A stretch of DNA of 48,950 nt, taken from Candidatus Ligilactobacillus excrementigallinarum (GTDB lineage Bacteria; Bacillota; Bacilli; Lactobacillales; Lactobacillaceae). Position 1 is the stretch's first letter; each line of letters opens with the position of its first letter. The notes under the pieces are model-generated. The model searched no databases and was not told where the DNA came from. It saw only the letters and a program-made list of their open reading frames with translations. Location: the NCBI GenBank assembly GCA_019114385.1, contig DXFP01000019.1:1-48950 (forward strand), read 5' to 3'. The position numbers and the translations under genes were made by a program. Below, one piece after another: positions 35,133 through 43,224 of this stretch.

Positions 35133-36551
35133 ATGAAAGTTTTGAAAAACTACTTGTACAATGCCGGATATCAAATTTTGGCATTGATTGTACCGTTGAT
35201 TACCGCACCGTATATCAGTCGGGTGTTACATCCAGCTGGAGTCGGATATAATGCCTATACTAACTCGATTATTCAATATTTCGTGTTAGCGGCAGATTTA
35301 GGGATTGCGTTATACGGTCAGCGTGAAATTGCATATGTGCGTGAAAATCGCGAAAAGATGTCGCAAACGTTCTGGGAAATTCAGTGTTTGAAAATTTTCA
35401 CAACAGTTTGTTCATACTTCTTGTTTGTGATCTTTTTGAATGTATATAACCATTACACCATCTTTTTGTGGGTTCAATCATTAAACGTGATTGCAGCCGC
35501 TTTTGATGTTTCGTGGTTATACATGGGATTGGAAGATTTTAAGCGGACGGTTATTCGGAATACGTTCGTACGTTTGTTGTCATTAGCATTGATTTTCACA
35601 TTTGTTAAAAAACCAAGCGATGTTGCGTTATATATCTTCATCGTGGCGATTTCAAATGTAATCGGGAACTTGACATTGTGGCCCCATTTAAGAAAAATTT
35701 TGGTACCGGTCAAGTTTAAGAGTTTGCATATTTGGCAGCATTTACGGCCAACCATTGCATTGTTTATTCCAACGATTGCAACTTCAGTTTATTTGCAATT
35801 AAATAAAACAATGTTGGGGGCAATGATGGGAACTAAGTATTCTGGATTCTATCAAAACTCCGATAACTTAGTTAAAATGGTGCTGTCATTAGCTACTTCG
35901 CTTGGGACAGTTATGCTGCCTCATATGTCGGCGGCGTTTGCTAAAGGTGACAAAAAGGGCATGCAAAAGATGTTGTATAAATCTTTTGATATGCTGTCAC
36001 TATTATCAATTGCGATGATGTTCGGAGTCGCCGCAGTTTCAACAAATTTGGCACCATTCTTCTATGGAAAAGGTTTCGGTCCAGTTGGCCCAGCAATGAT
36101 GATTGAATCAATCGTAATTTTATTGATTGCCTGGAGTAATACAATTGGAAAACAGTTTTTAGTACCAACAGACCATGTTAAAGAATTTACGACTTCGGTT
36201 GTTGCTGGAGCGGTCTTTAATTTGTTTGCCAACTTCCTATTTATCCATTTGTGGGGCTTAAATGGTGCAATGTGGGCAACTGTTGCTTCAGAAGCAGTTG
36301 TTACCGGCTATCAATTATGGGTCGTTCGTAAAGAAGTAGAATTCCCAGAAATGTTCAGAAACTTCTTCAAATACATGATTGCTGGATTAGCAATGTTCAT
36401 CCCAGTTTACTTAATGAATATCAAGTTGCATACCAGCATCTTGACTCTTGGATTAGAAGTTGTCGTTGGGGTAGCAATCTTCATCATTATGATTTTTGTT
36501 TTGCGCCCAACTAGTTTAGAAACAATCATGGGATTGATTAAAAGAAAATAG
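35133..36551 (+). CDS. wzx: Wzx-type oligosaccharide flippase
   Basis: The 472-residue protein has about twelve to fourteen transmembrane helices and the MOP/RfbX pattern: LYNAGYQILALIVPLITAPYISRVLHP at the N-terminus (about 8-34), then GVGYNAYTNSIIQYF, and SVYLQLNKTMLGAMMG near 215. It moves undecaprenyl-diphosphate-linked repeat units across the membrane for Wzy polymerisation. It is the only flippase in the window and could serve either of the two priming transferase/Wzy sets. The start has a GGTGG ribosome binding site. The gene follows glf and ends in a terminator, so it may be its own transcript. Confidence 0.88.
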   Translation: MKVLKNYLYNAGYQILALIVPLITAPYISRVLHPAGVGYNAYTNSIIQYFVLAADLGIALYGQREIAYVRENREKMSQTFWEIQCLKIFTTVCSYFLFVIFLNVYNHYTIFLWVQSLNVIAAAFDVSWLYMGLEDFKRTVIRNTFVRLLSLALIFTFVKKPSDVALYIFIVAISNVIGNLTLWPHLRKILVPVKFKSLHIWQHLRPTIALFIPTIATSVYLQLNKTMLGAMMGTKYSGFYQNSDNLVKMVLSLATSLGTVMLPHMSAAFAKGDKKGMQKMLYKSFDMLSLLSIAMMFGVAAVSTNLAPFFYGKGFGPVGPAMMIESIVILLIAWSNTIGKQFLVPTDHVKEFTTSVVAGAVFNLFANFLFIHLWGLNGAMWATVASEAVVTGYQLWVVRKEVEFPEMFRNFFKYMIAGLAMFIPVYLMNIKLHTSILTLGLEVVVGVAIFIIMIFVLRPTSLETIMGLIKRK

Positions 36552-36555
36552 GGTG

Positions 36556-36589
36556 AAAGCATCTTGGCGGATAGCTGGGATGCTTTTTT
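36556..36589 (+). terminator. Terminator after the flippase gene
   Basis: AAAGCATC pairs with GATGCTTT and is followed by T6; the loop is 15 bases. Confidence 0.7.
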
Positions 36590-36591
36590 GT

Positions 36592-36905
36592 GTTTGAGGG
36601 CTGTTGCTCGAGACGGTTTTCGCATCCTTTCCTTACATCACGCTTGGCTTAACGCTCTGCATATCCTTGTTTAGTTGAGTTCCGGCCTAACTTGCTATGC
36701 ATAAGTATGCAATGCTTCGAATACGCTGTGCTATTCGGGCGCACTGCAAAACTTATGCCACGCAAGTTCGAGACGGCCTTCACATCCTGTTTTTAGTTGA
36801 GTTCGCAAATATAAGTACGCAGCCCTCTGACCTGCATCCACAGATCATTCGGCCTGCTAGCTTATATTGACCGTTGCTCGAGACGGTTCTCGCATCCTTA
36901 ATCTT
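36592..36905 (-). repeat. Family A modular repeat array
   Basis: No gene is visible. The segment is a mosaic of related modules, best read on the minus strand. The full family core sits at 36646-36666. AACTCAACTAAA boxes occur at about 36670-36682 and 36791-36804. Three copies of a CTCGAGACGGTTNTCGCATCCTT-like box (plus-strand sense) occur at about 36607-36629, 36768-36788 and 36876-36899. Bases 36632-36709 are nearly identical to the complement of 6261-6338. The remaining 130 bases before the next gene hold only AT-rich sequence and the TTG start signals. Confidence 0.7.
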
Positions 36906-37038
36906 AACCGCATTTTTACAATTTTGATGTCTCATTAATGGTAAAATGAAACTGTTACCCAAGGGGATGTTGCTATAAACGGAATTATGTATTAAAATAT
37001 CTTAGATATGACATTCTTTTTAGTTAGGAGCAATTCTT

Positions 37039-37815
37039 TTGAAATCAGAAATATATGTAGTAAGTCATAAAAAGGCTCGGATGCCAGAAGATAAGATGTA
37101 TATTCCCGTTCAAGTTGGGTTTAATCCTGAGAATTTCGAAGGATACATGCGTGACAACACGGGAGATAATATTTCTGACAAAAACGCTTCATATTGTGAA
37201 TTAACCGCACAATATTGGGGAGCAAAGAACCGTCAAGCAGATGTCAAAGGATTGGTTCATTATCGTCGTTTGTTCACTAATGGTCATTCAGACTTTTTCA
37301 AGAGTGTGGATGCTAAGTGGAAAGACGTGTTAACACATGAAACATTAGAAAAATTAATGAGTAAGTATGATATGGTATTGCCTAAGAAGCGGAACTACTA
37401 TATCGAAACTTTGTGGTCACACTATGAACATTCACATCATATTGAAGGCTTAGAAGTGACACGCGAAGTAATTAACGATCTTTTTCCAGAATATTTACCA
37501 GAATTTGATAAGCATATGCAAGAAAAGAAAGGCCATATGTTTAACATTTTGATTGCGAAGAGCAACTTATTTGATGAATATACAGATTGGTTGATGAAGG
37601 TCTTGAATGAAGTTGAAAATCGCATTGATATTTCAAATTACAGCAAGAGCGAACAACGGATTTTGGGGTATATCAGCGAGTTGTTGTTAGATGTATGGGT
37701 CGAACACAACCAAATTAATTACACTGAATTGCCGGTGATGTTTATGGGGAATCAACACTGGGTCAAGAAGATCGCAAACTTTTTGAAGCGAAAGGTAAAG
37801 GGAAGAGAAGAATAA
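37039..37815 (+). CDS. DUF4422-type glycosyltransferase
   Basis: The 258-residue protein starts at TTG 37039, supported by TTAGGAG 8 bases upstream. DUF4422 features: IYVVSHKKARMPEDKMYIPVQVG at the N-terminus, NASYCELTAQYWGAKN near residue 50 (the Glu-Leu-Thr-x-x-Tyr-Trp pattern), GLVHYRRLF near 74, and YEHSHHIEGL near 130. Proteins of this type occur in EPS and capsule clusters and are considered glycosyltransferases, some tied to galactofuranose-containing polymers. The sugar added here is unknown. It is followed after 30 bases by a priming transferase and then a GT2 gene, forming a short operon. Confidence 0.82.
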   Translation: MKSEIYVVSHKKARMPEDKMYIPVQVGFNPENFEGYMRDNTGDNISDKNASYCELTAQYWGAKNRQADVKGLVHYRRLFTNGHSDFFKSVDAKWKDVLTHETLEKLMSKYDMVLPKKRNYYIETLWSHYEHSHHIEGLEVTREVINDLFPEYLPEFDKHMQEKKGHMFNILIAKSNLFDEYTDWLMKVLNEVENRIDISNYSKSEQRILGYISELLLDVWVEHNQINYTELPVMFMGNQHWVKKIANFLKRKVKGREE

Positions 37816-37845
37816 TTTACTATTCGAATTTTGAAGGTGCGCTAG

Positions 37846-38499
37846 ATGAATAAGAATGAAAAAATTATCCTTGATCGGAAGGAAATCAATAAACATCATG
37901 TATATCGAACTTGTAAGCGACTCTTTGATGTTGTTGCAAGTGCATGCGGTTTAGTTTTACTGAGTCCAGTATTTTTAGCAACTGCAATTGCGATTAAATT
38001 GGATGATGGCGGTCCGGTCTTTTATAACCAAGAACGGATTGGAAAAGACGGTAAGCCATTTAAGATGTATAAGTTCCGTTCAATGAAGGTTAATGCCGAT
38101 CAGGAAATTGAAAAATTACAAAAGCATAATGAAGTTGACGGAGCAATGTTCAAGATGAAAAATGATCCGCGAATTACTCGTGTTGGGAAGTTTATTCGCA
38201 AGACAAGTATCGATGAATTTCCTCAATTATTGAACGTGCTGCTCGGTCAAATGAGTATTGTAGGGCCGCGTCCGCCTTTGCCACGTGAAGTTGCAGAATA
38301 TACTGACTATGATAAACAACGCTTGTATGTTCGCCCAGGATGCACAGGCTTATGGCAAGTAACAGTGCGGAATAGTGTCGGCTTCCATGAAATGGTAAAT
38401 ATCGATTTGGATTATATCAAGCGTCGCAGTTTCCATTTGGATTTGGAAATTATGCTGAAGACCATTAAAGTCATTTTTGTACCGAATACCGCATACTAG
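37846..38499 (+). CDS. Priming undecaprenyl-phosphate sugar-phosphate transferase (first)
   Basis: The 217-residue protein is the short monotopic form of the bacterial sugar transferase family. A basic stretch (YRTCKRLFDVVAS) leads into one membrane-embedded hydrophobic segment (about 27-50). VFYNQERIGKDGKPFKMYKFRSM (about 63-85), SIDEFPQLLNVLLGQMSIVGPRPP (about 126-149) and PGCTGLWQV follow. The Arg-Ser-Met, Asp-Glu and GPRP motifs are all intact. It transfers a sugar-1-phosphate, commonly galactose or glucose, to undecaprenyl phosphate to start a repeat unit. A second member (45766) differs clearly. The start ATG 37846 has a GAAGGTGCG-like signal just upstream. Confidence 0.92.
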   Translation: MNKNEKIILDRKEINKHHVYRTCKRLFDVVASACGLVLLSPVFLATAIAIKLDDGGPVFYNQERIGKDGKPFKMYKFRSMKVNADQEIEKLQKHNEVDGAMFKMKNDPRITRVGKFIRKTSIDEFPQLLNVLLGQMSIVGPRPPLPREVAEYTDYDKQRLYVRPGCTGLWQVTVRNSVGFHEMVNIDLDYIKRRSFHLDLEIMLKTIKVIFVPNTAY

Positions 38500-38509
38500 G
38501 AGGTGCATT

Positions 38510-39505
38510 ATGCCGAAATTAAGCATTATAGTTCCTGTATATAATTGTGAAAAACATTTGGAACGCTGTATTGGATCAGTATTAAAGCAAGATTTTAAGG
38601 ATTATGAGCTTTTGCTGGTTGATGATGGCTCAACCGATAATTCTGGTAAAATTGCCAATGATTATGCCGATGATAATCAGCAGATTCGCGTTATTCACCA
38701 AGCAAATCAAGGAGTTTCGAATGCTCGTAATACTGGGTTATTAGAGGCTAGTGGGGAATATGTGATGTTTGCGGATGCTGACGATTATTTGTTACCAGCA
38801 GTAAGCGACGTACTTGAAAATGAACAGTTATCAGATTTGACATGTTTAAGCTTTGAAGTCGGTAAGAATTTGAAGAAAATTACCGGTGATCATCGCTATC
38901 AAGGCGATACAAGCGAAGATGCAAAGGTAATGATGCTGGAAAATCCAACCCAATACATGACGGTTTGGAGCAAAATTTTCAAACGTGAAATCATTGAACA
39001 ACATAAGTTACGCTTCAATACAAGCTTAAGAGTGGCTGAAGATGGCGACTTCATGTTAAGATACTTGTTGAACATTGATTCGATTCAGTTTTTAATGCAG
39101 TTAGGTTATCATTATTCAAATGATGTAAAATCGGTAATGTCGACCTTTGATCATAAGAATAAAGATTATCTGAATGCGTTAATGGCTTCGCAACGAAGTT
39201 TAGGAAAGATATCATCTCGGATGCAAAAATCATTTGCAGTATATGTGTTAATGCACTTGAATATTATGATGGTACACGAAACCTTTGCTTCAGCTAATCC
39301 ATTGAAATATAGTGAACGAATCAATGAATTAAAACAGATTCTCAAAGAACCGATTTTTGAAGAATCCCTGACAGCAATTAAGGTGAGCGATTGTCATGGG
39401 GCAAGAATGTTGCCGATTATCTTTTTGAAGATGCATGCATATCGCTTAGCCTCAATTTTATTTATCCTGCGTGCAAAACAAAATGAAGGCCAAGTCAACG
39501 AATAG
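38510..39505 (+). CDS. GT2 family glycosyltransferase
   Basis: The start is ATG 38510 because AGGAGGTG lies just upstream; the track start at 38477 overlaps the previous gene. The product is 331 residues with a GT-A GT2 domain: KLSIIVPVYNCEKHLERCI (about 3-21), LLVDDGSTDNSG near 36 and VMFADADDYLLP near 85 (DxD). A variable helical C-terminal part accepts the growing lipid-linked glycan. It is soluble or peripheral. It is coupled to the priming transferase 10 bases upstream and ends at a strong terminator. Donor and acceptor are unknown. Confidence 0.88.
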   Translation: MPKLSIIVPVYNCEKHLERCIGSVLKQDFKDYELLLVDDGSTDNSGKIANDYADDNQQIRVIHQANQGVSNARNTGLLEASGEYVMFADADDYLLPAVSDVLENEQLSDLTCLSFEVGKNLKKITGDHRYQGDTSEDAKVMMLENPTQYMTVWSKIFKREIIEQHKLRFNTSLRVAEDGDFMLRYLLNIDSIQFLMQLGYHYSNDVKSVMSTFDHKNKDYLNALMASQRSLGKISSRMQKSFAVYVLMHLNIMMVHETFASANPLKYSERINELKQILKEPIFEESLTAIKVSDCHGARMLPIIFLKMHAYRLASILFILRAKQNEGQVNE

Positions 39506-39522
39506 TTGATTTTCCCTTACTG

Positions 39523-39555
39523 AAGGAAGTCGAAGATAAACGACTTCCTTTTTTT
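39523..39555 (+). terminator. Terminator after the GT2 gene
   Basis: AAGGAAGTCG pairs perfectly with CGACTTCCTT around an 8-base loop, followed by T7. Confidence 0.88.
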
Positions 39556-39619
39556 GTTGTCTTTTTACTTTATTAAACACTAAAAAAACTGTAATATAAG
39601 TCCCCTTATCTCTATATCT

Positions 39620-39694
39620 GCATAATTGAATTCAAAAAAACAGACATGTTTGTAAGTTCTTTTCTTACAACATGCCTGTTTTAGTTTTTGTCAC
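39620..39694. repeat. Family B palindromic repeat, copy 3 (core deleted)
   Basis: CATAAT, AACAGACATGTTTGTAAG, a 7-base loop, CTTACAACATGCCTGTTT and TTTTTGTCAC match the arms of copies 1 and 2, but the central CCGAATCAATCCT segment is missing. The result is a compact hairpin between converging genes. Confidence 0.72.
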
Positions 39695-39709
39695 ATTTTT
39701 TTATATAAA

Positions 39710-40909
39710 TCATTCAATTTCCGGTTGTGCATCATTGAATGATTTCAAATTGGCAAATAAACTTAATAAGATAAAGTTAAATGAACTGTCCCAGAAGTGT
39801 TGGTCAATGGCACCACTTAAGATGAAGAGCATGAAGCAAATTTCAAGACAGAATGCTTTGGCACTTATCAAACGACGGTTCATAGCTAAAATTAAAATCA
39901 AAAGCATGATGAACACGACTAATCCATACATGAAGATTGTCCGGAAAAAGACAGAGTCAATGTAGTAGGCACCGCCGCCAGGCTGATTGATAAATTGACC
40001 AAACAGTTGAATGTTGTACTTTTGGAATGTTAACTGTTCATATGATAATCGACCAGAAAGTACGGTGTTTACGAATCCTAATAGTTTGCTTCCGGGATGG
40101 TAGCATAATCCCATCAAGAAGATAATCCCAATAAAAATATACATGCCTAATGTAATTAATTGGTTAGATGCTCGTTGTAAAAGTTTAGCTTCCTTGTTGT
40201 AGAAAATAATCAACAAGAATAAAAGCAGCATTAACATCATATCTAAACGTGTGTTGGTTAAGGTGTAGTACCAAATTGCAATCGCAGCGTACGAGATGTA
40301 TTCTGGTAAACTGAAGCGGAAGCGGCGCAATGCAGCGTAAGCCATCAAGACACAGAATCCGCGAGCAGCAAAGTCAGATGGATAAACAGCACCCATACCG
40401 TACCGTGTCATTGGTGAGTACAGTGAACGGATTCCTTCGTAGTTCCGAATGACGCCGCCCAATGCCAAGCCCATTGCGATTAAGATTCCAATGACATTCA
40501 CAGTGATAAAGACTTTCAAAACCAATCGATAGTCAACATCTTTAGCACCGTAAACAAATGGAATGAAGTAGAATAAACTGAAATCGCCGGCGTGATAGCC
40601 AATGTTATACAAGACACATTCCAACAAGGCGAAGACGGTCAGTTCCATTAACGAATGGTGATCGAACAGCGCAATCTTGAGAACGATAAAGACTGCAGGA
40701 ATGGCTAATAACAGGAAGATGACATGTTGTGTAATCAAATGACCTGCCATTGTAGTCCCTTTGATAAATGTTCCTGAAATATAAATTGCCAGGAAAAATA
40801 GATAGTATCCGGTAACAAAATGCGGATGTTTCTCATTTAGACGAGCAGTGAATTGTTCCCGCCATTTTAGCAAATTTGCTAATGTAATATTATTTAAAAA
40901 ATTAGTCAT
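39710..40909 (-). CDS. Wzy-like EPS polymerase / O-antigen ligase-type membrane protein
   Basis: The 399-residue protein has about ten to eleven transmembrane helices and a larger outer loop (about residues 285-325). A short cytoplasmic N-terminus is followed by evenly spaced helices, typical of Wzy/EpsF-type polymerases. There is an NTRLDMMLMLLLFL segment near residue 215 with the Arg often seen before the large loop. It would join lipid-linked repeat units outside the membrane. It is transcribed against the flanking EPS genes but is likely functionally linked to the 37039-39505 set. A second Wzy candidate lies at 47340. Family membership rests on topology, since these proteins are poorly conserved. 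Confidence 0.68.
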   Translation of the reverse strand: MTNFLNNITLANLLKWREQFTARLNEKHPHFVTGYYLFFLAIYISGTFIKGTTMAGHLITQHVIFLLLAIPAVFIVLKIALFDHHSLMELTVFALLECVLYNIGYHAGDFSLFYFIPFVYGAKDVDYRLVLKVFITVNVIGILIAMGLALGGVIRNYEGIRSLYSPMTRYGMGAVYPSDFAARGFCVLMAYAALRRFRFSLPEYISYAAIAIWYYTLTNTRLDMMLMLLLFLLIIFYNKEAKLLQRASNQLITLGMYIFIGIIFLMGLCYHPGSKLLGFVNTVLSGRLSYEQLTFQKYNIQLFGQFINQPGGGAYYIDSVFFRTIFMYGLVVFIMLLILILAMNRRLISAKAFCLEICFMLFILSGAIDQHFWDSSFNFILLSLFANLKSFNDAQPEIE

Positions 40910-41333
40910 GGTTTAAACCTCGAATTTTAAAGTAACTCATCTAAGTATAACATTTTCTGAAAAAATCCGCTTATTCATTTATAACCGAAAATTAAAACTA
41001 CAATTCAACGCAAATCTTTTCGAATAGAGAAGATAAATGCAACATCTTGATAAAAATCGGTACATTTTAAATTAATCTGTCAAAATGTTTAAAGCTTATT
41101 CAGATAAAAACGGATAATGAAAATTAAGTAAGTGTTAAATAATAGGAATGAATTCGATTTCGGTTTATGTTTTTTTAAAGGTCTTAAACTAACTGCGAAT
41201 GTCCGTGAAAATATGATAAAATTAAAAGAGTATAGTGTCTAAGTCTAGACAAAAGTTCCCATGAATGCTTTGGGGCAAAAAGTTTCTGGGAATCAATATG
41301 AATCAATCACTTAAAAGGGAAGTGAGACAAGTT
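40910..41333. other. Divergent promoter region of the EPS operon
   Basis: About 420 bases separate the Wzy-like gene from the EPS operon. They are AT-rich with no ORF or repeat recognised. The best promoter signal is the extended -10 near 41214-41222. Confidence 0.5.
41214..41222 (+). promoter_or_regulatory. Candidate extended -10 promoter of the EPS operon
   Basis: TGATAAAAT fits TGn-TAnnnT; the -35 region is poor. Confidence 0.35.
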
Positions 41334-42431
41334 ATGCCAAGCAAGAAAACGGTCGGTTGGGTAGTAGGAACCATTCTCGTTCTTGGCGGTGGCGGTTATG
41401 CACTTGCAAAATACAACACTAATAGTATGGCGCATGTCATGTATCAACGCATAACGCATACTGCAGACCATTCAATTCAATCCGCAAAATCGCAGCAAAC
41501 ACATTCAGATAAGCAAACGACATCAACTTCGTCTTCTACAGAAGTAGATACGGGTGCAGTTCGCAAATTGTTGACAGAAAAGAAGTTTGATGGAGCTTAC
41601 CTCGTGCTTGAAGATGGCAAAATGTCAAAAACGAAGTATGTAGGCAGCAATCAAGATCAACTTAAGGATAAGTATTTCCAAATTGCTGACTTGGAAAATG
41701 CAGTTACGGCAGCAGCTGTGCTGAAATTGGTTGATCAAGGCAAATTGAAGTTATCGACTCCAGTTAGTCACTACTACGACTCATTGGATGTTTCAAGTGA
41801 TGTTACAGTCGGTGATTTATTGAAGATGACTTCTGGATTAAGTAATAGTTCAATTCCAAATAATCAGCTATCCAATGTCTTGGAATGGAATGTAAACCAT
41901 ACCAATTCAGACAACAGCGACAACTATGATTATCAGGAAACAAACTATGTTTTATTAGAAGGCATTATTTCGCAAGTTACAAACGGTTCATATCAAGATT
42001 ACATTAACCAAGCAATCTTGAAACCTAATCACTTGAATCAAGTGAAGTTTGTACCAAGTATTAATGATAATCGCTTAGCCACACCATATAACGGCAAGGA
42101 AGAGGTTGATAATCCAACTTTGGCAAAAGCGATGAACGAACAAATGGGTAAAAATCAGCTGATGGCAACACCAGCAGGCATGATGAAACTCACCCAAGTC
42201 TTAGTGAAGGATTATGGCGACAACAAGAACTTTACTGCTAGCCGAAACTTTACGGGACAATTAATGAAGGATGAAAGTAAATATTACGGTTCAGGCGGCT
42301 TAGTCGGTTACCGGACATCAGTGGCAATCAGTAAGGACGGTAAGAAAGGAATCGTTTTGATGAGCAATCACTCAAACGGTAAAGACAACATGACTGGACT
42401 GGTTAAAGAAAGTTACGATAAATTGAATTAA
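41334..42431 (+). CDS. Beta-lactamase-like/serine hydrolase-fold membrane protein, catalytic motifs lost
   Basis: ATG 41334 is chosen because GGGAAGTGAG precedes it; 41298 and 41265 are alternatives (365 to 388 residues). From 41334 there is a short basic start, one transmembrane helix (about 8-25), a Ser/Thr-rich spacer and a domain with the class C beta-lactamase/FmtA fold pattern: TAAAVLKLVDQGKLKL, VTVGDLLKMTSGLSN, YVLLEGIISQVT, ATPAGMMKL and YGSGGLVGYRT. The nucleophile motif SxxK should lie just before TAAAVL, but that place reads IADLENAV. The Tyr motif YSN is replaced by YQE. It is therefore probably non-catalytic. It is first in the EPS operon, where many lactobacilli have a LytR-CpsA-Psr gene. 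A structural or regulatory role is inferred. Confidence 0.78.
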   Translation: MPSKKTVGWVVGTILVLGGGGYALAKYNTNSMAHVMYQRITHTADHSIQSAKSQQTHSDKQTTSTSSSTEVDTGAVRKLLTEKKFDGAYLVLEDGKMSKTKYVGSNQDQLKDKYFQIADLENAVTAAAVLKLVDQGKLKLSTPVSHYYDSLDVSSDVTVGDLLKMTSGLSNSSIPNNQLSNVLEWNVNHTNSDNSDNYDYQETNYVLLEGIISQVTNGSYQDYINQAILKPNHLNQVKFVPSINDNRLATPYNGKEEVDNPTLAKAMNEQMGKNQLMATPAGMMKLTQVLVKDYGDNKNFTASRNFTGQLMKDESKYYGSGGLVGYRTSVAISKDGKKGIVLMSNHSNGKDNMTGLVKESYDKLN

Positions 42432-42447
42432 CTCTAGGAGGTAAATT

Positions 42448-43221
42448 ATGAACGAGGCCGAAAGCCAAGAAAAATCATCAAAATTTAGCGATATTGGTGA
42501 GATTTTAGGGATTTTGCGTAAGCGTAGAGGAATAATTATTTGGACAACCATTATTTGTGCTGTCTTAACCTTTTTCACATCTGTCTTTTTGATTTCACCA
42601 AAGTATAGTTCAAATACGGATATTTTGGTAAATCGTAAAGTAAATAATCAAGAAAATGCTCAAGCTCAAATTCAAGCTGATGTGCAAATGATTAATACAT
42701 ATAAGGATATTATAACTAGCCCAACAATTTTAAATACGGTTAGTGAAAAACTTGAGAATCAAGGATATAAAATAAATGCAAATGAGATAAAAGATTGTAT
42801 TACAATAAATAATCAACAGAATTCACAAGTTTTTACAGTTACAGTAAAAACAAAAGATCCTAATTTATCTGCTGCAGAAGCGAATACAATTGCAGATACG
42901 TTTAAAGAAAAAGTAAAAAAAATCATGAGCGTAAATAACGTTTCAATTTTGTCTAGAGCTGCTCCTAATCCGAATCCAGTTTCACCTAAAATATTGTTAA
43001 ATTGTATTGCGGGCATGTTTTTTGGGATTATTCTAGGATTAACTATCGCATTTATTTCAAATGGATTAGATAGAACAGTGAACAATGAAGAATTTATTAC
43101 TAAAACATTGAAATTGAATGACTTAGGAATTATTAATGAAATACCAACAAATAAAGTTAAAAAGATGTTAATGACGAGTCATTCAACTTCAAAAGGATCA
43201 AGAAGAAAACGGAGGGTTTAA
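42448..43221 (+). CDS. CpsC/Wzz-type chain-length determinant and tyrosine-kinase modulator
   Basis: The 257-residue protein has a cytoplasmic N-terminus, a first helix (about 29-51), an extracytoplasmic helical region and a second helix (about 183-205) preceded by the Pro-rich NPNPVSPKI motif typical of Wzz. The C-terminal tail would activate the CpsD kinase encoded 3 bases downstream. Length and order match CpsC/EpsB of Gram-positive EPS operons. ATG 42448 follows AGGAGG. The gene is more AT-rich than the following CpsD and CpsB genes, suggesting a separate history. Confidence 0.92.
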   Translation: MNEAESQEKSSKFSDIGEILGILRKRRGIIIWTTIICAVLTFFTSVFLISPKYSSNTDILVNRKVNNQENAQAQIQADVQMINTYKDIITSPTILNTVSEKLENQGYKINANEIKDCITINNQQNSQVFTVTVKTKDPNLSAAEANTIADTFKEKVKKIMSVNNVSILSRAAPNPNPVSPKILLNCIAGMFFGIILGLTIAFISNGLDRTVNNEEFITKTLKLNDLGIINEIPTNKVKKMLMTSHSTSKGSRRKRRV

Positions 43222-43224
43222 TCA

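Noticed and set aside
36780-36962. 60-residue minus-strand ORF in the family A array
   Set aside because: It is composed of repeat modules, has no ribosome binding site and no recognisable protein pattern.
39672-39965. 97-residue plus-strand ORF
   Set aside because: Antisense to the conserved C-terminal membrane part of the Wzy-like gene and begins inside a family B repeat.
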